A stretch of 64,000 nt of DNA from Devosia sp. A16. Lineage in GTDB: Bacteria; Pseudomonadota; Alphaproteobacteria; Rhizobiales; Devosiaceae. The notes beneath the pieces were generated by a model, which saw only the letters and a list, made by a program, of their open reading frames with translations, was not told where the DNA came from and ran no database searches. Location of the stretch: NCBI RefSeq assembly GCF_001402915.1, contig NZ_CP012945.1, forward strand, positions 4,751,501 to 4,815,500, read 5' to 3'. Every line of letters starts with the position of its first letter. Positions within the stretch are counted from its first letter, which is position 1. The position numbers and the translations under genes are program-made. Shown here in pieces: positions 17,253-25,664 of the stretch.

Positions 17253-17426
17253 TCACACCAGGTAAAACAGCGTGGCGATGGCAGCGAGGATCACGGAGCG
17301 AGGCAAGGCAAGATGGGCAAGCCGGTACGCAAAACTATCAAATCCGGCCTGCTGCCATCCGCTGTCGCGTGGCGCCCGACGATCGATCTCAAGATACGCG
17401 AGACCGCTCTTGGCTTGGGCGCGCAT
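17253..17426 (-). CDS. Possible small membrane protein, 57 aa
   Basis: This frame is short. It opens at ATG 17426 after a GGAG about nine bases upstream and reads MRAQAKSGLAYLEIDRRAPR, then a middle with WQQAGFDSFAYRLAHLALPR, and ends in the hydrophobic VILAAIATLFYLV at the stop. The layout, a soluble basic N-terminus and a single C-terminal membrane segment, is that of small tail-anchored proteins. No family is recognised. The stop lies just beyond the half repeat at 17220-17243. Confidence 0.4.
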   Translation of the reverse strand: MRAQAKSGLAYLEIDRRAPRDSGWQQAGFDSFAYRLAHLALPRSVILAAIATLFYLV

Positions 17427-17582
17427 ACGGCTACTCCGAACAAAAACCGTATGTGAAATTCATAGCGGCGAGCGCTTAAGAAAGTGCTTCCGAGAAGCAA
17501 ACGAAGTCTGAATCAGCTGCTCCAAAACAAAGCGCCCTGCCCGGCTCCGCCATGTGGCGCACCGGGTTCGGCGAGAGTTTCG

Positions 17583-17909
17583 TCAGCTCCGGCGCAGTCT
17601 CTCTCGACTGAGGATAGCGCCGGTGCAGGTCGAGACGCGCAGCAGATAGACCCAACCGCCGCGGGTCGCGCGCACCTGGATGCGGCGGTTATCGGCGACG
17701 TTGAGCGAGATGTTCCTGTAGCCCTGGTCGCGCACGGCATTGCGGATCTGACGGTCGGTCAGCTCGATGCACACCAGCGGCCGGCGGAAACCGAAACCAT
17801 CGGTGCCCAAGCCGAACTGGAACTGCATCCCCTGCGCCTGAACGGGGAGGACCGAAGCGCCGAGCGCCAGGCCGAGCACGGCGGCGCGCATAAGCATGGT
17901 GGCTGTCAT
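17583..17909 (-). CDS. Small secreted protein (108 aa), paralogue of the upstream gene
   Basis: It begins at ATG 17909 behind an excellent AGGAGA site. A signal peptide is clear (MTATMLMRAAVLGLALGASV, cleavage near VQAQ). The mature part of about 80 residues reads LVCIELTDRQIRNAVRDQGY and goes on to VRATRGGWVYLLRVSTCTG, ending in a basic tail. The same layout (LT-RQ--R-GLRD-G-RN, a W in the next strand, a C near KCSG) appears in the gene just upstream. The fold looks like a small alpha-beta domain of the PepSY kind, which is inference. Two cysteines may form a disulphide in the periplasm. Confidence 0.75.
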   Translation of the reverse strand: MTATMLMRAAVLGLALGASVLPVQAQGMQFQFGLGTDGFGFRRPLVCIELTDRQIRNAVRDQGYRNISLNVADNRRIQVRATRGGWVYLLRVSTCTGAILSRERLRRS

Positions 17910-17931
17910 ATCGTTCTCCTTTGCGGCTCCC

Positions 17932-17966
17932 GAAACGAAAATCCCGGCCCTCGAGAGGGCCGGGAT
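17932..17966 (-). terminator. Terminator between the two paralogous secreted genes
   Basis: CCCGGCCCTC and GAGGGCCGGG form a perfect stem with a two-base centre. On the minus strand it is followed by ATTTTCGTTT. It lies 45 bases after the stop of the gene at 18011-18433. Confidence 0.85.
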
Positions 17967-18010
17967 CGGGCGGGAGCACAGGGGAGGATCCGGCTCCCGC
18001 CGGAACTGGA

Positions 18011-18433
18011 TCAGAAATTGAACTGCAGGCTGAAGCCCGGCTGGCCGCGGAACTTCTTCAGCCGCTTGACGTCGTAGACGCGGCCCGAGCACTTATCGAC
18101 CTTCATCGCGTAGTCCTTGTTCCGCCACGAGGCGACAACCAGCACGCGGTCGCGGCCGAGGTTGCGGATCACATCGACGTTGCGGAAGCCATAGTCGCGC
18201 AGCCCGCGTTCGACCTGACGATTGGTCAGGCAGCGATCGAAGTGCGGGCGGGTGTGCCTGTTACCTTTGCTGAAGGTCTGGGCGTCACCGCCGCCATTGA
18301 TACCCAACTGGAAGCTGAACTGCGGTTCGGACTGGGCCTGGGCCGGCATCGCGGTGATGGCGGCGGCACCGAGCGTCAGGGCGACGATCGCAGCGCGGCT
18401 GGTCTTCATCACAGTGGAAAGCATCGGGGTCAT
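18011..18433 (-). CDS. Small secreted protein (140 aa)
   Basis: The start is ATG 18433 with AGGAG seven bases upstream. A signal peptide follows (KTSRAAIVALTLGAAAITAM, cleavage after PAQAQ). The mature region begins with a Ser/Gly/Asn-rich stretch (about 35-62), then the domain shared with its downstream paralogue: DRCLTNRQVERGLRDYGFRN, a VASWRNKDYAMKVDKCSG segment and VYDVKRLKK. It is likely exported to the periplasm. No enzymatic residues stand out. The two genes face the same way with a terminator between them, so each probably has its own promoter. Confidence 0.78.
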   Translation of the reverse strand: MTPMLSTVMKTSRAAIVALTLGAAAITAMPAQAQSEPQFSFQLGINGGGDAQTFSKGNRHTRPHFDRCLTNRQVERGLRDYGFRNVDVIRNLGRDRVLVVASWRNKDYAMKVDKCSGRVYDVKRLKKFRGQPGFSLQFNF

Positions 18434-18592
18434 GGTAGTCTCCTATAGAGTCTTCTTGAGGCGCCAGGTCCGCTAGCGTGCCACGACCCTAAAGGTTCCA
18501 TTCTTAACCAATGCGGTATCGCCCGTTCATCCAGCGTTCATGTTGCACGGCAGCATGGCGGGAGATGCGGTGATATCAGGCGCGGTCGAGGT

Positions 18593-18655
18593 GAGATTGC
18601 CGAACGCCCAGCCCGGGCACTGCCTACCGGCCCCGGCTGGGCGCTCCGCAATCTC
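18593..18655. promoter_or_regulatory. Long imperfect hairpin upstream of parE
   Basis: Two 25-base arms (starting GAGATTGC and ending GCAATCTC) pair at 22 of 25 positions around a 13-base loop. The only other signal in the 395 bases from 18434 to 18828 is a promoter candidate at 18725. It could be a terminator-like or regulatory structure; no T-run follows. Confidence 0.7.
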
Positions 18656-18724
18656 GTGCGCCGGATTACGGCCGGGGCGTTGAATGCTCGCGGAACCGTG
18701 CGTTCACATGCCGTTCACGAGCGG

Positions 18725-18753
18725 TTGACAGCTCGAGCGCAGCGCCCTACCTC
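18725..18753 (+). promoter_or_regulatory. Candidate sigma-70 promoter of parE
   Basis: TTGACA at 18725-18730 and TACCTC at 18748-18753 are spaced by 17 bases. The -35 is perfect and the -10 weak. The parE ATG follows 75 bases later. Confidence 0.45.
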
Positions 18754-18828
18754 CCGCTTAACCCACCCAAAGCAGCAAGTATGCTAGAGCTTGTGAGGCG
18801 CCCGATTCGCGCCTCGGACGGAGATTTC

Positions 18829-20862
18829 ATGGCGGCGATCGAAGACCTTTTCGGCCCTGATGGCGAGGACCCTGCCCCGCAGCGCACGCCTGCTCCCCCC
18901 ACGCCGAAAACGCCGGCCGCCACCAATGCCCCCAGCGTCGCCCATGCTGCAACCTATTCGGCTGCCGATATCGAGGTGCTGGAAGGACTCGAGCCGGTTC
19001 GCCGTCGCCCCGGCATGTATATCGGCGGCACCGACGCCAACGCGCTGCACCACCTGTTTGCCGAAGTCATCGACAACTCGATGGACGAAGCGATTGCCGG
19101 CCACGCCAGCCGCATCGAGGTGCATCTGGGTGAGGACGGGTTCCTGACCGTCACCGACAATGGTCGCGGCATCCCGGTCGAGAACCATCCGAAATTCCCA
19201 GGCGTGTCGACCCTCGAGATCGTCATGACCCGCCTGCATGCCGGCGGCAAGTTCGATGGCAAGGCCTACGAGACTTCGGGCGGCCTGCACGGCGTCGGCG
19301 TTTCGGTGGTCAACGCCCTGTCCGACAGCCTCGTTACCGAAGTGGCGCGTGATCAGATGCTGTATCGCATCGCGTTCTCGCGCGGCAAACCGCTCGGCGG
19401 CGTCGAGACCGTCGGCAAGGTGCAGAACCGCCGCGGCACCACGCAACGCTTCCACCCCGATCCGGAAATCTTCGGCGAGCACAAGTTCTCGGCAGCCCGC
19501 CTGTTCAAGATGACGCGCTCGAAGGCCTATCTGTTCGGCGGCGTCGAGATCCGCTGGACCTGCGACGAGAGCCTGGCGAGCGCCGACGTGCCGGCCAAGG
19601 CCACCTTCCATTTCCCCGGCGGCCTGCGCGACTTCCTTGCCAACCGCATCGAAGGCGAACCGCGCATCGCCGAGGACATCTTCTCGGGCACCATCGGCAA
19701 GCCCGGCACGCACGGCTCGGTCGAGTGGGCCGTGGCCTGGTGCCTGGGCGACGGCTTCGTCAACTCCTACTGCAATACGGTGCCGACCGGCGATGGCGGC
19801 ACGCATGAACAGGGCCTGCGCGTCGCCCTGCTCCGCGGGTTGCGCAACTACGCCGAGCTCTCCGGCAACAAGCGCGCCGCCCAGCTGACCGCCGAGGACG
19901 TGCTGGTGCAGTGCTCGGCCATGCTGTCGGTCTTCGTGCGCGAACCGGAATTCGTCGGCCAGACCAAGGACAAGCTGAGTTCGCCCGAGGCCACCCGCAT
20001 CGTCGACACCGCGCTCCGCGACCCGTTCGACCACTGGCTCGCCGCTTCGCCGAACCAGGCGTCGAAGCTGCTCGACTGGGCTATCGAGCGCGCCGAAGAG
20101 CGCCTGCGGCGCAAAAAGGAGAAGGAGGTCGACCGCCAGTCGGCGACCCGGAAACTCCGCTTGCCGGGCAAGCTGGCCGACTGCACGCAATCGGCCGCCC
20201 AGGGCGCCGAGATCTTCATCGTCGAGGGCGACTCGGCCGGCGGCAGCGCCAAGCAGGCGCGCGACCGCAAGAGCCAGGCCATCCTGCCGCTGCGCGGCAA
20301 GATCCTCAACGTCGCCGGCGCCACCCGCGACAAGGTCCAGGCCAGCCAGGCCATTGCCGACCTGATCCAGGCGCTCGGCTGCGGCACGCGTGAACGCTAT
20401 CGCGAAGACGAACTGCGCTACGACAAGATCATCCTGATGACCGACGCCGATGTCGACGGCGCCCACATCGCTTCGCTGCTGATGACCTTCTTCTTTCAGG
20501 AGATGCCCAAGCTGATCGAGGGCGGGCACCTATATCTCGCGATGCCGCCGCTGTTCCGCATCAGCTCCGGCCCCAAGGTCGCCTATGCGATGAACGACGG
20601 GCATCGCGACGAACTGCTGGCCACCGAATTCAAGGGCAAGAAGCCCGACATTACCCGCTTCAAGGGCCTCGGCGAGATGCCCTATGTCCACCTGCGCGAA
20701 ACCACGATGGACAAGAAGACCCGCACATTGCTGCAGGTCCGCATTCGCGACGATTTTGAGGAAACCAAACTGTCGGTCGATCGCCTGATGGGTAACCGCC
20801 CGGAAGCACGCTTCGACTTCATCCAGGAAAACGCAGCCTTCGTTACCGATCTCGATATCTAG
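18829..20862 (+). CDS. parE: DNA topoisomerase IV subunit B
   Basis: I start at ATG 18829 (MAAIEDLFGPDGED) after GGAG; an ATG 48 bases earlier has no such site. The 677-residue protein has a proline-rich N-terminal extension (to about 45) and the GHKL ATPase domain (EVIDNSMDEAIAG, TDNGRGIPVE, TSGGLHGVGVSVVNALS). A transducer follows, then the TOPRIM domain with IVEGDSAGGSAKQARDRKS and MTDADVDGAHIASLLM. It decatenates sister chromosomes together with ParC, which is not in this window. The residues EGDSAGGSA and QAILPLRGKILNV mark it as a type IIA B subunit. Similarity to GyrB is excluded by the compact TOPRIM without the gyrase insert. Confidence 0.95.
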   Translation: MAAIEDLFGPDGEDPAPQRTPAPPTPKTPAATNAPSVAHAATYSAADIEVLEGLEPVRRRPGMYIGGTDANALHHLFAEVIDNSMDEAIAGHASRIEVHLGEDGFLTVTDNGRGIPVENHPKFPGVSTLEIVMTRLHAGGKFDGKAYETSGGLHGVGVSVVNALSDSLVTEVARDQMLYRIAFSRGKPLGGVETVGKVQNRRGTTQRFHPDPEIFGEHKFSAARLFKMTRSKAYLFGGVEIRWTCDESLASADVPAKATFHFPGGLRDFLANRIEGEPRIAEDIFSGTIGKPGTHGSVEWAVAWCLGDGFVNSYCNTVPTGDGGTHEQGLRVALLRGLRNYAELSGNKRAAQLTAEDVLVQCSAMLSVFVREPEFVGQTKDKLSSPEATRIVDTALRDPFDHWLAASPNQASKLLDWAIERAEERLRRKKEKEVDRQSATRKLRLPGKLADCTQSAAQGAEIFIVEGDSAGGSAKQARDRKSQAILPLRGKILNVAGATRDKVQASQAIADLIQALGCGTRERYREDELRYDKIILMTDADVDGAHIASLLMTFFFQEMPKLIEGGHLYLAMPPLFRISSGPKVAYAMNDGHRDELLATEFKGKKPDITRFKGLGEMPYVHLRETTMDKKTRTLLQVRIRDDFEETKLSVDRLMGNRPEARFDFIQENAAFVTDLDI

Positions 20863-20951
20863 CCGGTCCAGTCGGCCTGATCTTCGCACGGTAGCGTGCC
20901 GCCTTGCGACTGCTTTCGACGCCTTGATTAACCGCGGCGGCGCAAATGGCG

Positions 20952-21130
20952 TTGACTCGCAAGGGGTTTCCACTATGTTCCGGGCGCGCTGCGCGAGCGC
21001 CCCGGACAGGGCGGAGTCCGGATCGGTTGCTGCAAGGCGAAGCCTGATTATCCGGCTTGTACTTTGCGCCCCCTTCGTCGACCCGCACCTCCTCAAGTAG
21101 CTGCCCGTCGACCTGCCTTTCCTACTTGAG
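20952..21130 (+). promoter_or_regulatory. Structured leader of the DEAD-box helicase gene
   Basis: A promoter candidate TTGACT-N16-TATGTT lies at 20952-20979. About 160 bases of leader follow before the TTG start. It holds a GC-rich hairpin near 20981-21006, and a perfect 9-base inverted repeat CTCAAGTAG (21092-21100) with CTACTTGAG (21122-21130). The latter ends 12 bases before the start codon and would cover the ribosome site region. Long structured leaders are common in cold-induced helicase genes. Confidence 0.4.
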
Positions 21131-21142
21131 CGGACCACTGAT

Positions 21143-22594
21143 TTGGCAAATGACTTTTCCGGGTTGGGCCTCAGCGCCAAGGTGATCGATGCGGTTGCCG
21201 CATCCGGCTACACCAAGCCCACCGATATTCAGGCGCAGGCCATCCCGCATGTCCTTCAGAAGAAGGACATTATCGGCATCGCGCAGACCGGCACCGGCAA
21301 GACCGCGTCGTTCGTGCTGCCTATGCTCACGCTGCTGGAAAGCGGCCGGGCCCGCGCCCGCATGCCGCGCACTCTGATCCTCGAACCGACGCGCGAACTC
21401 GCCGCGCAGGTGCACGAGAACTTCGAGAAATACGGCAAGAACCACAAGCTCAACGTGGCGTTACTGATCGGCGGCGTCAGCTTCGAGGACCAGAACAGGG
21501 TGCTCGACCGCGGCGCCGACGTGTTGATCGCCACGCCCGGCCGTATGCTCGACCAGTTCGAGCGTGGTCGCATCCTGCTCACCGGTGTCGATATCCTGGT
21601 GATCGACGAGGCCGACCGGATGCTCGACATGGGCTTCATCCCCGATATCGAGCGCATCTGCGGGTTGCTGCCGCCGCGCCGCCAGACGCTGTTCTTCTCG
21701 GCCACCATGCCGCCGGAAATCCAGCGCCTCACCAACCGCTTCCTTCGCGACCCGATCAAGATCGAGGTCGCCCGGCAGAACTCGACTGCGGAAACCATCG
21801 AACAGCGACTGGTGCGCGTCTCCGGTAAACCGGAAGAAAAGCGTGCGGCGCTGCGCCAGCTGATCCGTGCCGAGGACAACCTCAAGAACGCGATCATCTT
21901 CTCCAACCGCAAGCGCGACGTGGCCACTCTCGCCCGCTCGCTGGAGCGCCACGGCTTCTCGGCCGGCGGGTTGCACGGCGACATGGATCAGAAGAGCCGC
22001 ATGGAGACGCTCGACGCGTTCAAGTCGGACAAGCTGCAACTGCTGATCGCCAGCGACGTGGCCGCCCGCGGCCTCGACATTCCCGCGGTGAGTCACGTGT
22101 TCAACTTCGACGTGCCGACCCATGCCGAGGATTACGTGCACCGCATTGGCCGCACCGGCCGTGCGGGCCGCTCGGGCGTCGCCATTACTCTCGCCACGCC
22201 CTCCGATGGCAAATATGTCGACGCCATCACCAAGCTGATCGCCAAGGATATTCCTGAGGTGAAGCTGAGCGGCGGGGTGGCCGAACACCCGGGCGCCGAG
22301 GAACGCGGAGAGCGCCCGTTGCGCGAAGGTCGCGGCCGCCGGGGCGGCCGGGCACGCGAGACCGAGCCGGTCCAAGCCGAGATCGCCGCGACGCAAGGGG
22401 CCGACGAGCAGCGGGCCGAGAGGAACGAGCGTTCGCGTCGTCCGTCTCGCAATGGTGCCGCTCGCGACAGCAATCGCGCTGGCGGCGCTGAGAAACCGGT
22501 CCGCGAGCCCCGTACCGATCACGTCGAAGGCATCGTCGCCGACTCGCCTTTCGGATCGGACGGTCCGATTCCGGCGTTCCTGCTGCGGAAGTAG
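21143..22594 (+). CDS. DEAD-box ATP-dependent RNA helicase (RhlE/CsdA type)
   Basis: The start is a TTG at 21143 (MANDFSGLGLSAKVIDAVAA), the only in-frame one that keeps the family N-terminus. The 483 residues hold the Q motif (PTDIQAQAIP), Walker A (AQTGTGKT), motif II VIDEADRMLDMGF, SAT in FSATMPPEI, and motif VI HRIGRTGRAGR. A low-complexity Arg/Glu/Gly tail spans about 385-475 (REGRGRRGGRARE, NERSRRPSRNGAARD), a likely RNA-binding extension. It would remodel rRNA or mRNA structures at low temperature. The exact subtype cannot be settled by eye. Confidence 0.92.
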   Translation: MANDFSGLGLSAKVIDAVAASGYTKPTDIQAQAIPHVLQKKDIIGIAQTGTGKTASFVLPMLTLLESGRARARMPRTLILEPTRELAAQVHENFEKYGKNHKLNVALLIGGVSFEDQNRVLDRGADVLIATPGRMLDQFERGRILLTGVDILVIDEADRMLDMGFIPDIERICGLLPPRRQTLFFSATMPPEIQRLTNRFLRDPIKIEVARQNSTAETIEQRLVRVSGKPEEKRAALRQLIRAEDNLKNAIIFSNRKRDVATLARSLERHGFSAGGLHGDMDQKSRMETLDAFKSDKLQLLIASDVAARGLDIPAVSHVFNFDVPTHAEDYVHRIGRTGRAGRSGVAITLATPSDGKYVDAITKLIAKDIPEVKLSGGVAEHPGAEERGERPLREGRGRRGGRARETEPVQAEIAATQGADEQRAERNERSRRPSRNGAARDSNRAGGAEKPVREPRTDHVEGIVADSPFGSDGPIPAFLLRK

Positions 22595-22727
22595 CGACGA
22601 TCAACAGAATTTCCACGGCGCTCTGCGTAGATTACCTAGCAGATCGCCGTGTTTTTACGTGCCGTTAATCCCGATCAACAGACAATGCCGACCACAAACC
22701 GGCAGGAGCCGGTGCTTCGGGGGACCG

Positions 22728-23780
22728 GTGTCAGAACAGGAATTCAGACGCGCCCTGGGTTATGCCACTTCAGCGATCGACCTGCTGAAGCGCGCCACAA
22801 TTCCACCGTATCCGCAGTTCTACGAGCTACTCTATACTTATGCGACCGGCGTCAATCCGGCCCTCAACGCACGCATCAACGCCATCTTTCGCGATGGTCC
22901 GCCGTCCGCTGATATGGCCGAGCGGCTCTACAACGAATTTCTGAAGGCACGAGATGCAAACGAGCGCATCTCAGGCGTCTCGCAGCGGATGTCCAATCGC
23001 ATCGGCGCCATTCACGACGCCATCGACACCGCCATGACCACCGCGAGCGCCTACTCCGCCTCGCTGCAGCTGGCGAGCGGCGATCTCGGGGATAAGGATC
23101 TCGATGCCACCGGATTGCGGGCGCTGGCTGGCGCGCTGCTGGCCGAGACCCGTCGGATGCAGGACGCCAACCATCAGTTGGAGATGAACCTTTCAGCCTC
23201 TCGAGACGATATCGAGGCGCTGCAGCGCGACCTCGACGATGTGCGCCGCGAGGCGCTGCTCGATCCCCTGACCAAGGTCTCCAACCGCAAGGCTTTCGAC
23301 GATGGCCTGCTGCGTGCCCTCGACCGCGCCCGCGAGCATGGCGACCATCTCTGTCTGATGCTGGTCGACATCGATCACTTCAAGCGCTTCAACGATACCT
23401 GGGGGCACCAGACCGGCGACCAGGTGCTGCGCCTCGTGGCGATGACGCTGAAATCCAACATCAAGGGAAAAGACATCGCGGCCCGTTACGGCGGCGAAGA
23501 GTTCGCCGCCGTGTTGCCCGATACCGATCTCGAAGGCGCGATCACCCTCGCCGACAACATCCGCAAGGCCATCCAGGCCAAGGAGCTGCTGAAGCGCTCG
23601 ACCAATGAAAAGCTCGGCCGCGTCACGGCCTCGTTCGGCGTTGCCAGCTATCGGGTCGGCGATACCCCGTCGAGCCTGATCGAGCGTGCCGACCGCTGCC
23701 TCTATGCCGCCAAGCACCGCGGCCGCAACGTCGTGGTCGGTGAGACCGACCTCAAGGACGACGACATCGTCGCGGCGTAG
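22728..23780 (+). CDS. Diguanylate cyclase (GGDEF domain), soluble
   Basis: The start is GTG 22728 (MSEQEFRRALGYATSAIDLL), after GGGGGA; an earlier open frame overlaps the helicase and is not coding. The 350 residues have a helical N-terminal sensor region (1-150), a coiled coil (about 125-165, RDDIEALQRDLDDVRREALL), and a C-terminal GGDEF domain (170-340) with DPLTKVSNRKAFDD, DIDHFKRFNDTWGH and the active site RYGGEEF. The inhibitory site that should read RxxD five residues before GGEEF is KGKD, so feedback inhibition may be weak. The product would be c-di-GMP. No membrane segment is seen. Confidence 0.92.
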   Translation: MSEQEFRRALGYATSAIDLLKRATIPPYPQFYELLYTYATGVNPALNARINAIFRDGPPSADMAERLYNEFLKARDANERISGVSQRMSNRIGAIHDAIDTAMTTASAYSASLQLASGDLGDKDLDATGLRALAGALLAETRRMQDANHQLEMNLSASRDDIEALQRDLDDVRREALLDPLTKVSNRKAFDDGLLRALDRAREHGDHLCLMLVDIDHFKRFNDTWGHQTGDQVLRLVAMTLKSNIKGKDIAARYGGEEFAAVLPDTDLEGAITLADNIRKAIQAKELLKRSTNEKLGRVTASFGVASYRVGDTPSSLIERADRCLYAAKHRGRNVVVGETDLKDDDIVAA

Positions 23781-24063
23781 CGGCTAGTCGCTCTTCGCTA
23801 CGCTCAGAGCGCGCGTTGCACGCGATGCGATACCCCTCATCCGGCGCTACGCGCCACGTCTCAACAGGCACGGTGACTCACCGCAATAGCGGTGATCGCA
23901 TCCCTCCCCCGCGAGCGCAGGGCTGTCGCATAAGAAGCGCTGGCAGTAGTTGGGGGCCTTCTCCCCTTGTGGGAGAAGGCAAGAGGTGCCCTCAAAAACC
24001 ATATGCGGTAGCCCTGCCCCTTGAGGGAGCGGAGCGCCGGCGATTGGGCAGCGAGGAGCGACT
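23781..24063. other. Gene-free spacer with decayed palindromes
   Basis: No credible gene lies in these 283 bases. The stretch 23835-24060 has fragments such as CTCATCCGGCGCTACGCGCC and TTCTCCCCTTGTGGGAGAAG that look like remnants of the inverted repeat at 27811-27945. Confidence 0.5.
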
Positions 24064-25347
24064 CTACCCAGCTACCGTCTCCACCCCGAGCGAGCGCAGC
24101 GCATCCCAGTACCCAGGATAGGTCTTCCCCACGCAGGCCGGATCGAGGATCGAAATGCCACCGATCTTCAGCGCCGCGAGCGCAAAGCTCATGGCAATGC
24201 GGTGATCCTCATAGGTTTCGATGCTGGTCCGCGCATTGCGGTGCTTGAGCTCGCTGAGCCGCGGATCGGATGAGACCACCAGCTCATCGCCCTCCTCATG
24301 CGCGAGGCCCGGCCGGATGCGGTTGAGCTCGGTGGAAAGCGCCGAGATGCGGTCGCATTCCTTGACCCGCAGATTGGCAATGCCGACGAACCGTACCGGC
24401 GTCTCGTTGAAGGCCGCCAGCACCGCCAGCGTCGGCACCGCGTCCTGCATCTGCGAGCCGTCGATCACCTGGGGCATGCGGGGGAACATGCGGATCAGCT
24501 TCGCCGCCTCGGCGTCGGGCTGGGTGAACGCCTCCATCGGCACTCCCAGCTCGATCTTGCCGCCGGTCAGGGCCTCTGCGGCCCACAGATAGGTCGCCGC
24601 CGAAGCGTCGGGCTCGATATGGAAGTCGGTCGCCTGGTAGCCGGTGGGCTGCACCTGCCAGGTCATCTCGTCCAGTTGCTCGACGCTGGCGCCGAACGCC
24701 CGCATCGCGGCGAGCGTCAGGTTCACATAGCCGCGGGCATCGAGATCCTTGCCGGTCAGCGCCACCTCGATCGGCCCTTCCCCGAACGGCGCCGCCATCA
24801 GCAACGCCGAGACGTACTGGCTGGAAAGCCCGCCATCGATCTCCACCCGCCCGCTGCCGAACGAGCCAGTGCCGTTCACCACCACCGGCGGGCAGCCGGT
24901 TTCGCTCGTCGCATCGATGCCGAGCGAACGGAGCGCCACCAGCAGCGGCTCGATGGGCCGCTTGCGCATCGCCTCGTCGCCATCCACCACCACCCTGCCC
25001 TCGACCAGCGACACGGCCGCGGTGAGGAAGCGTGTAGCCGTGCCGGCATTACCCAGCATCAGCGGCTCCGTCGGCGCCTTCAGCGTGCCATCGCTGGTGA
25101 CGACGAAGCTCGTCGCGTCCGGCTCCTCGACGCTGACGCCCATCTGTATCAGCGCCCGTGCCATCAGCGCGGTGTCCTTGCTCTTCAGCGCCCCGGTCAG
25201 CCGGCTCGTCCCCTTCGCCAGCGCCGCCAGCAGCAGCGCGCGATTGGTGATCGACTTCGAGCCGGGCGGGGTGACCCGGCCGACCAGCGGATGATCAGGC
25301 GGAACGATCGTCAAAGCCTCGGGCTTTGAGGAAGCAGCAGCGGTCAA
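24064..25347 (-). CDS. aroA: 3-phosphoshikimate 1-carboxyvinyltransferase (EPSP synthase)
   Basis: The 427-residue enzyme starts at a TTG (25345-25347) with GGAG seven bases upstream. It joins shikimate-3-phosphate and PEP in aromatic amino-acid synthesis. Visible motifs are PPGSKSITNRALLLAALAKG, LMLGNAGTATRFLTAA, RKRPIEPLLVALRSLG, GGLSSQYVSALLMAAP, RVKECDRISALS and YEDHRIAMSFALAALK. The second motif has Phe where the classic class I enzymes have Pro (GTAMRP); this variant is widespread in some bacteria, so it probably reflects the subfamily rather than adaptation. The gene stands alone here. Confidence 0.96.
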   Translation of the reverse strand: MTAAASSKPEALTIVPPDHPLVGRVTPPGSKSITNRALLLAALAKGTSRLTGALKSKDTALMARALIQMGVSVEEPDATSFVVTSDGTLKAPTEPLMLGNAGTATRFLTAAVSLVEGRVVVDGDEAMRKRPIEPLLVALRSLGIDATSETGCPPVVVNGTGSFGSGRVEIDGGLSSQYVSALLMAAPFGEGPIEVALTGKDLDARGYVNLTLAAMRAFGASVEQLDEMTWQVQPTGYQATDFHIEPDASAATYLWAAEALTGGKIELGVPMEAFTQPDAEAAKLIRMFPRMPQVIDGSQMQDAVPTLAVLAAFNETPVRFVGIANLRVKECDRISALSTELNRIRPGLAHEEGDELVVSSDPRLSELKHRNARTSIETYEDHRIAMSFALAALKIGGISILDPACVGKTYPGYWDALRSLGVETVAG

Positions 25348-25664
25348 TGGAGAACTCCGTCACAGAGCGGCGCAACAGCCGCACTCACTCCGGCAACGCC
25401 GGACACATCGATCTGTCGATTGGGCCCAGAGCAGCGTCCGGGGTGAAGTTGAAGCAAGCCGACTGGGTGTAGCGCAGCCTGTACGGGATTGAAAGGGCCC
25501 GACCCAAACGCGGGACTCGTCGTTACCCACCGGATCATTCCCGCGAAAGCGGGAACCTTCGTTTCGGGCGTCCAATCCCGCGCCGCCGGAGAGATCGCAA
25601 ACAGAGGTTCCCGCTTTCGCGGGAATGACTCCGTGAACTTGGACGGTTGCAGGCGGGAAGTGCC
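25348..25664. other. 317-base spacer between aroA and the suf operon
   Basis: The only recognisable element is the palindromic repeat listed separately. A 60-odd-codon frame upstream of aroA has no ribosome site and looks like noise. I see no convincing promoter sequence. Confidence 0.6.
25534..25629. repeat. Palindromic intergenic repeat, copy 4
   Basis: TCATTCCCGCGAAAGCGGGA and the mirrored TCCCGCTTTCGCGGGAATGA form arms of about 24 bases with a 48-base centre. It lies between the end of the suf operon and the aroA promoter region. The centre is longer than in the 78-base copies. Confidence 0.9.

Noticed and set aside
18781-18828. The ATG at 18781 as the parE start
   Set aside because: It has no ribosome site, while the ATG at 18829 follows GGAG.
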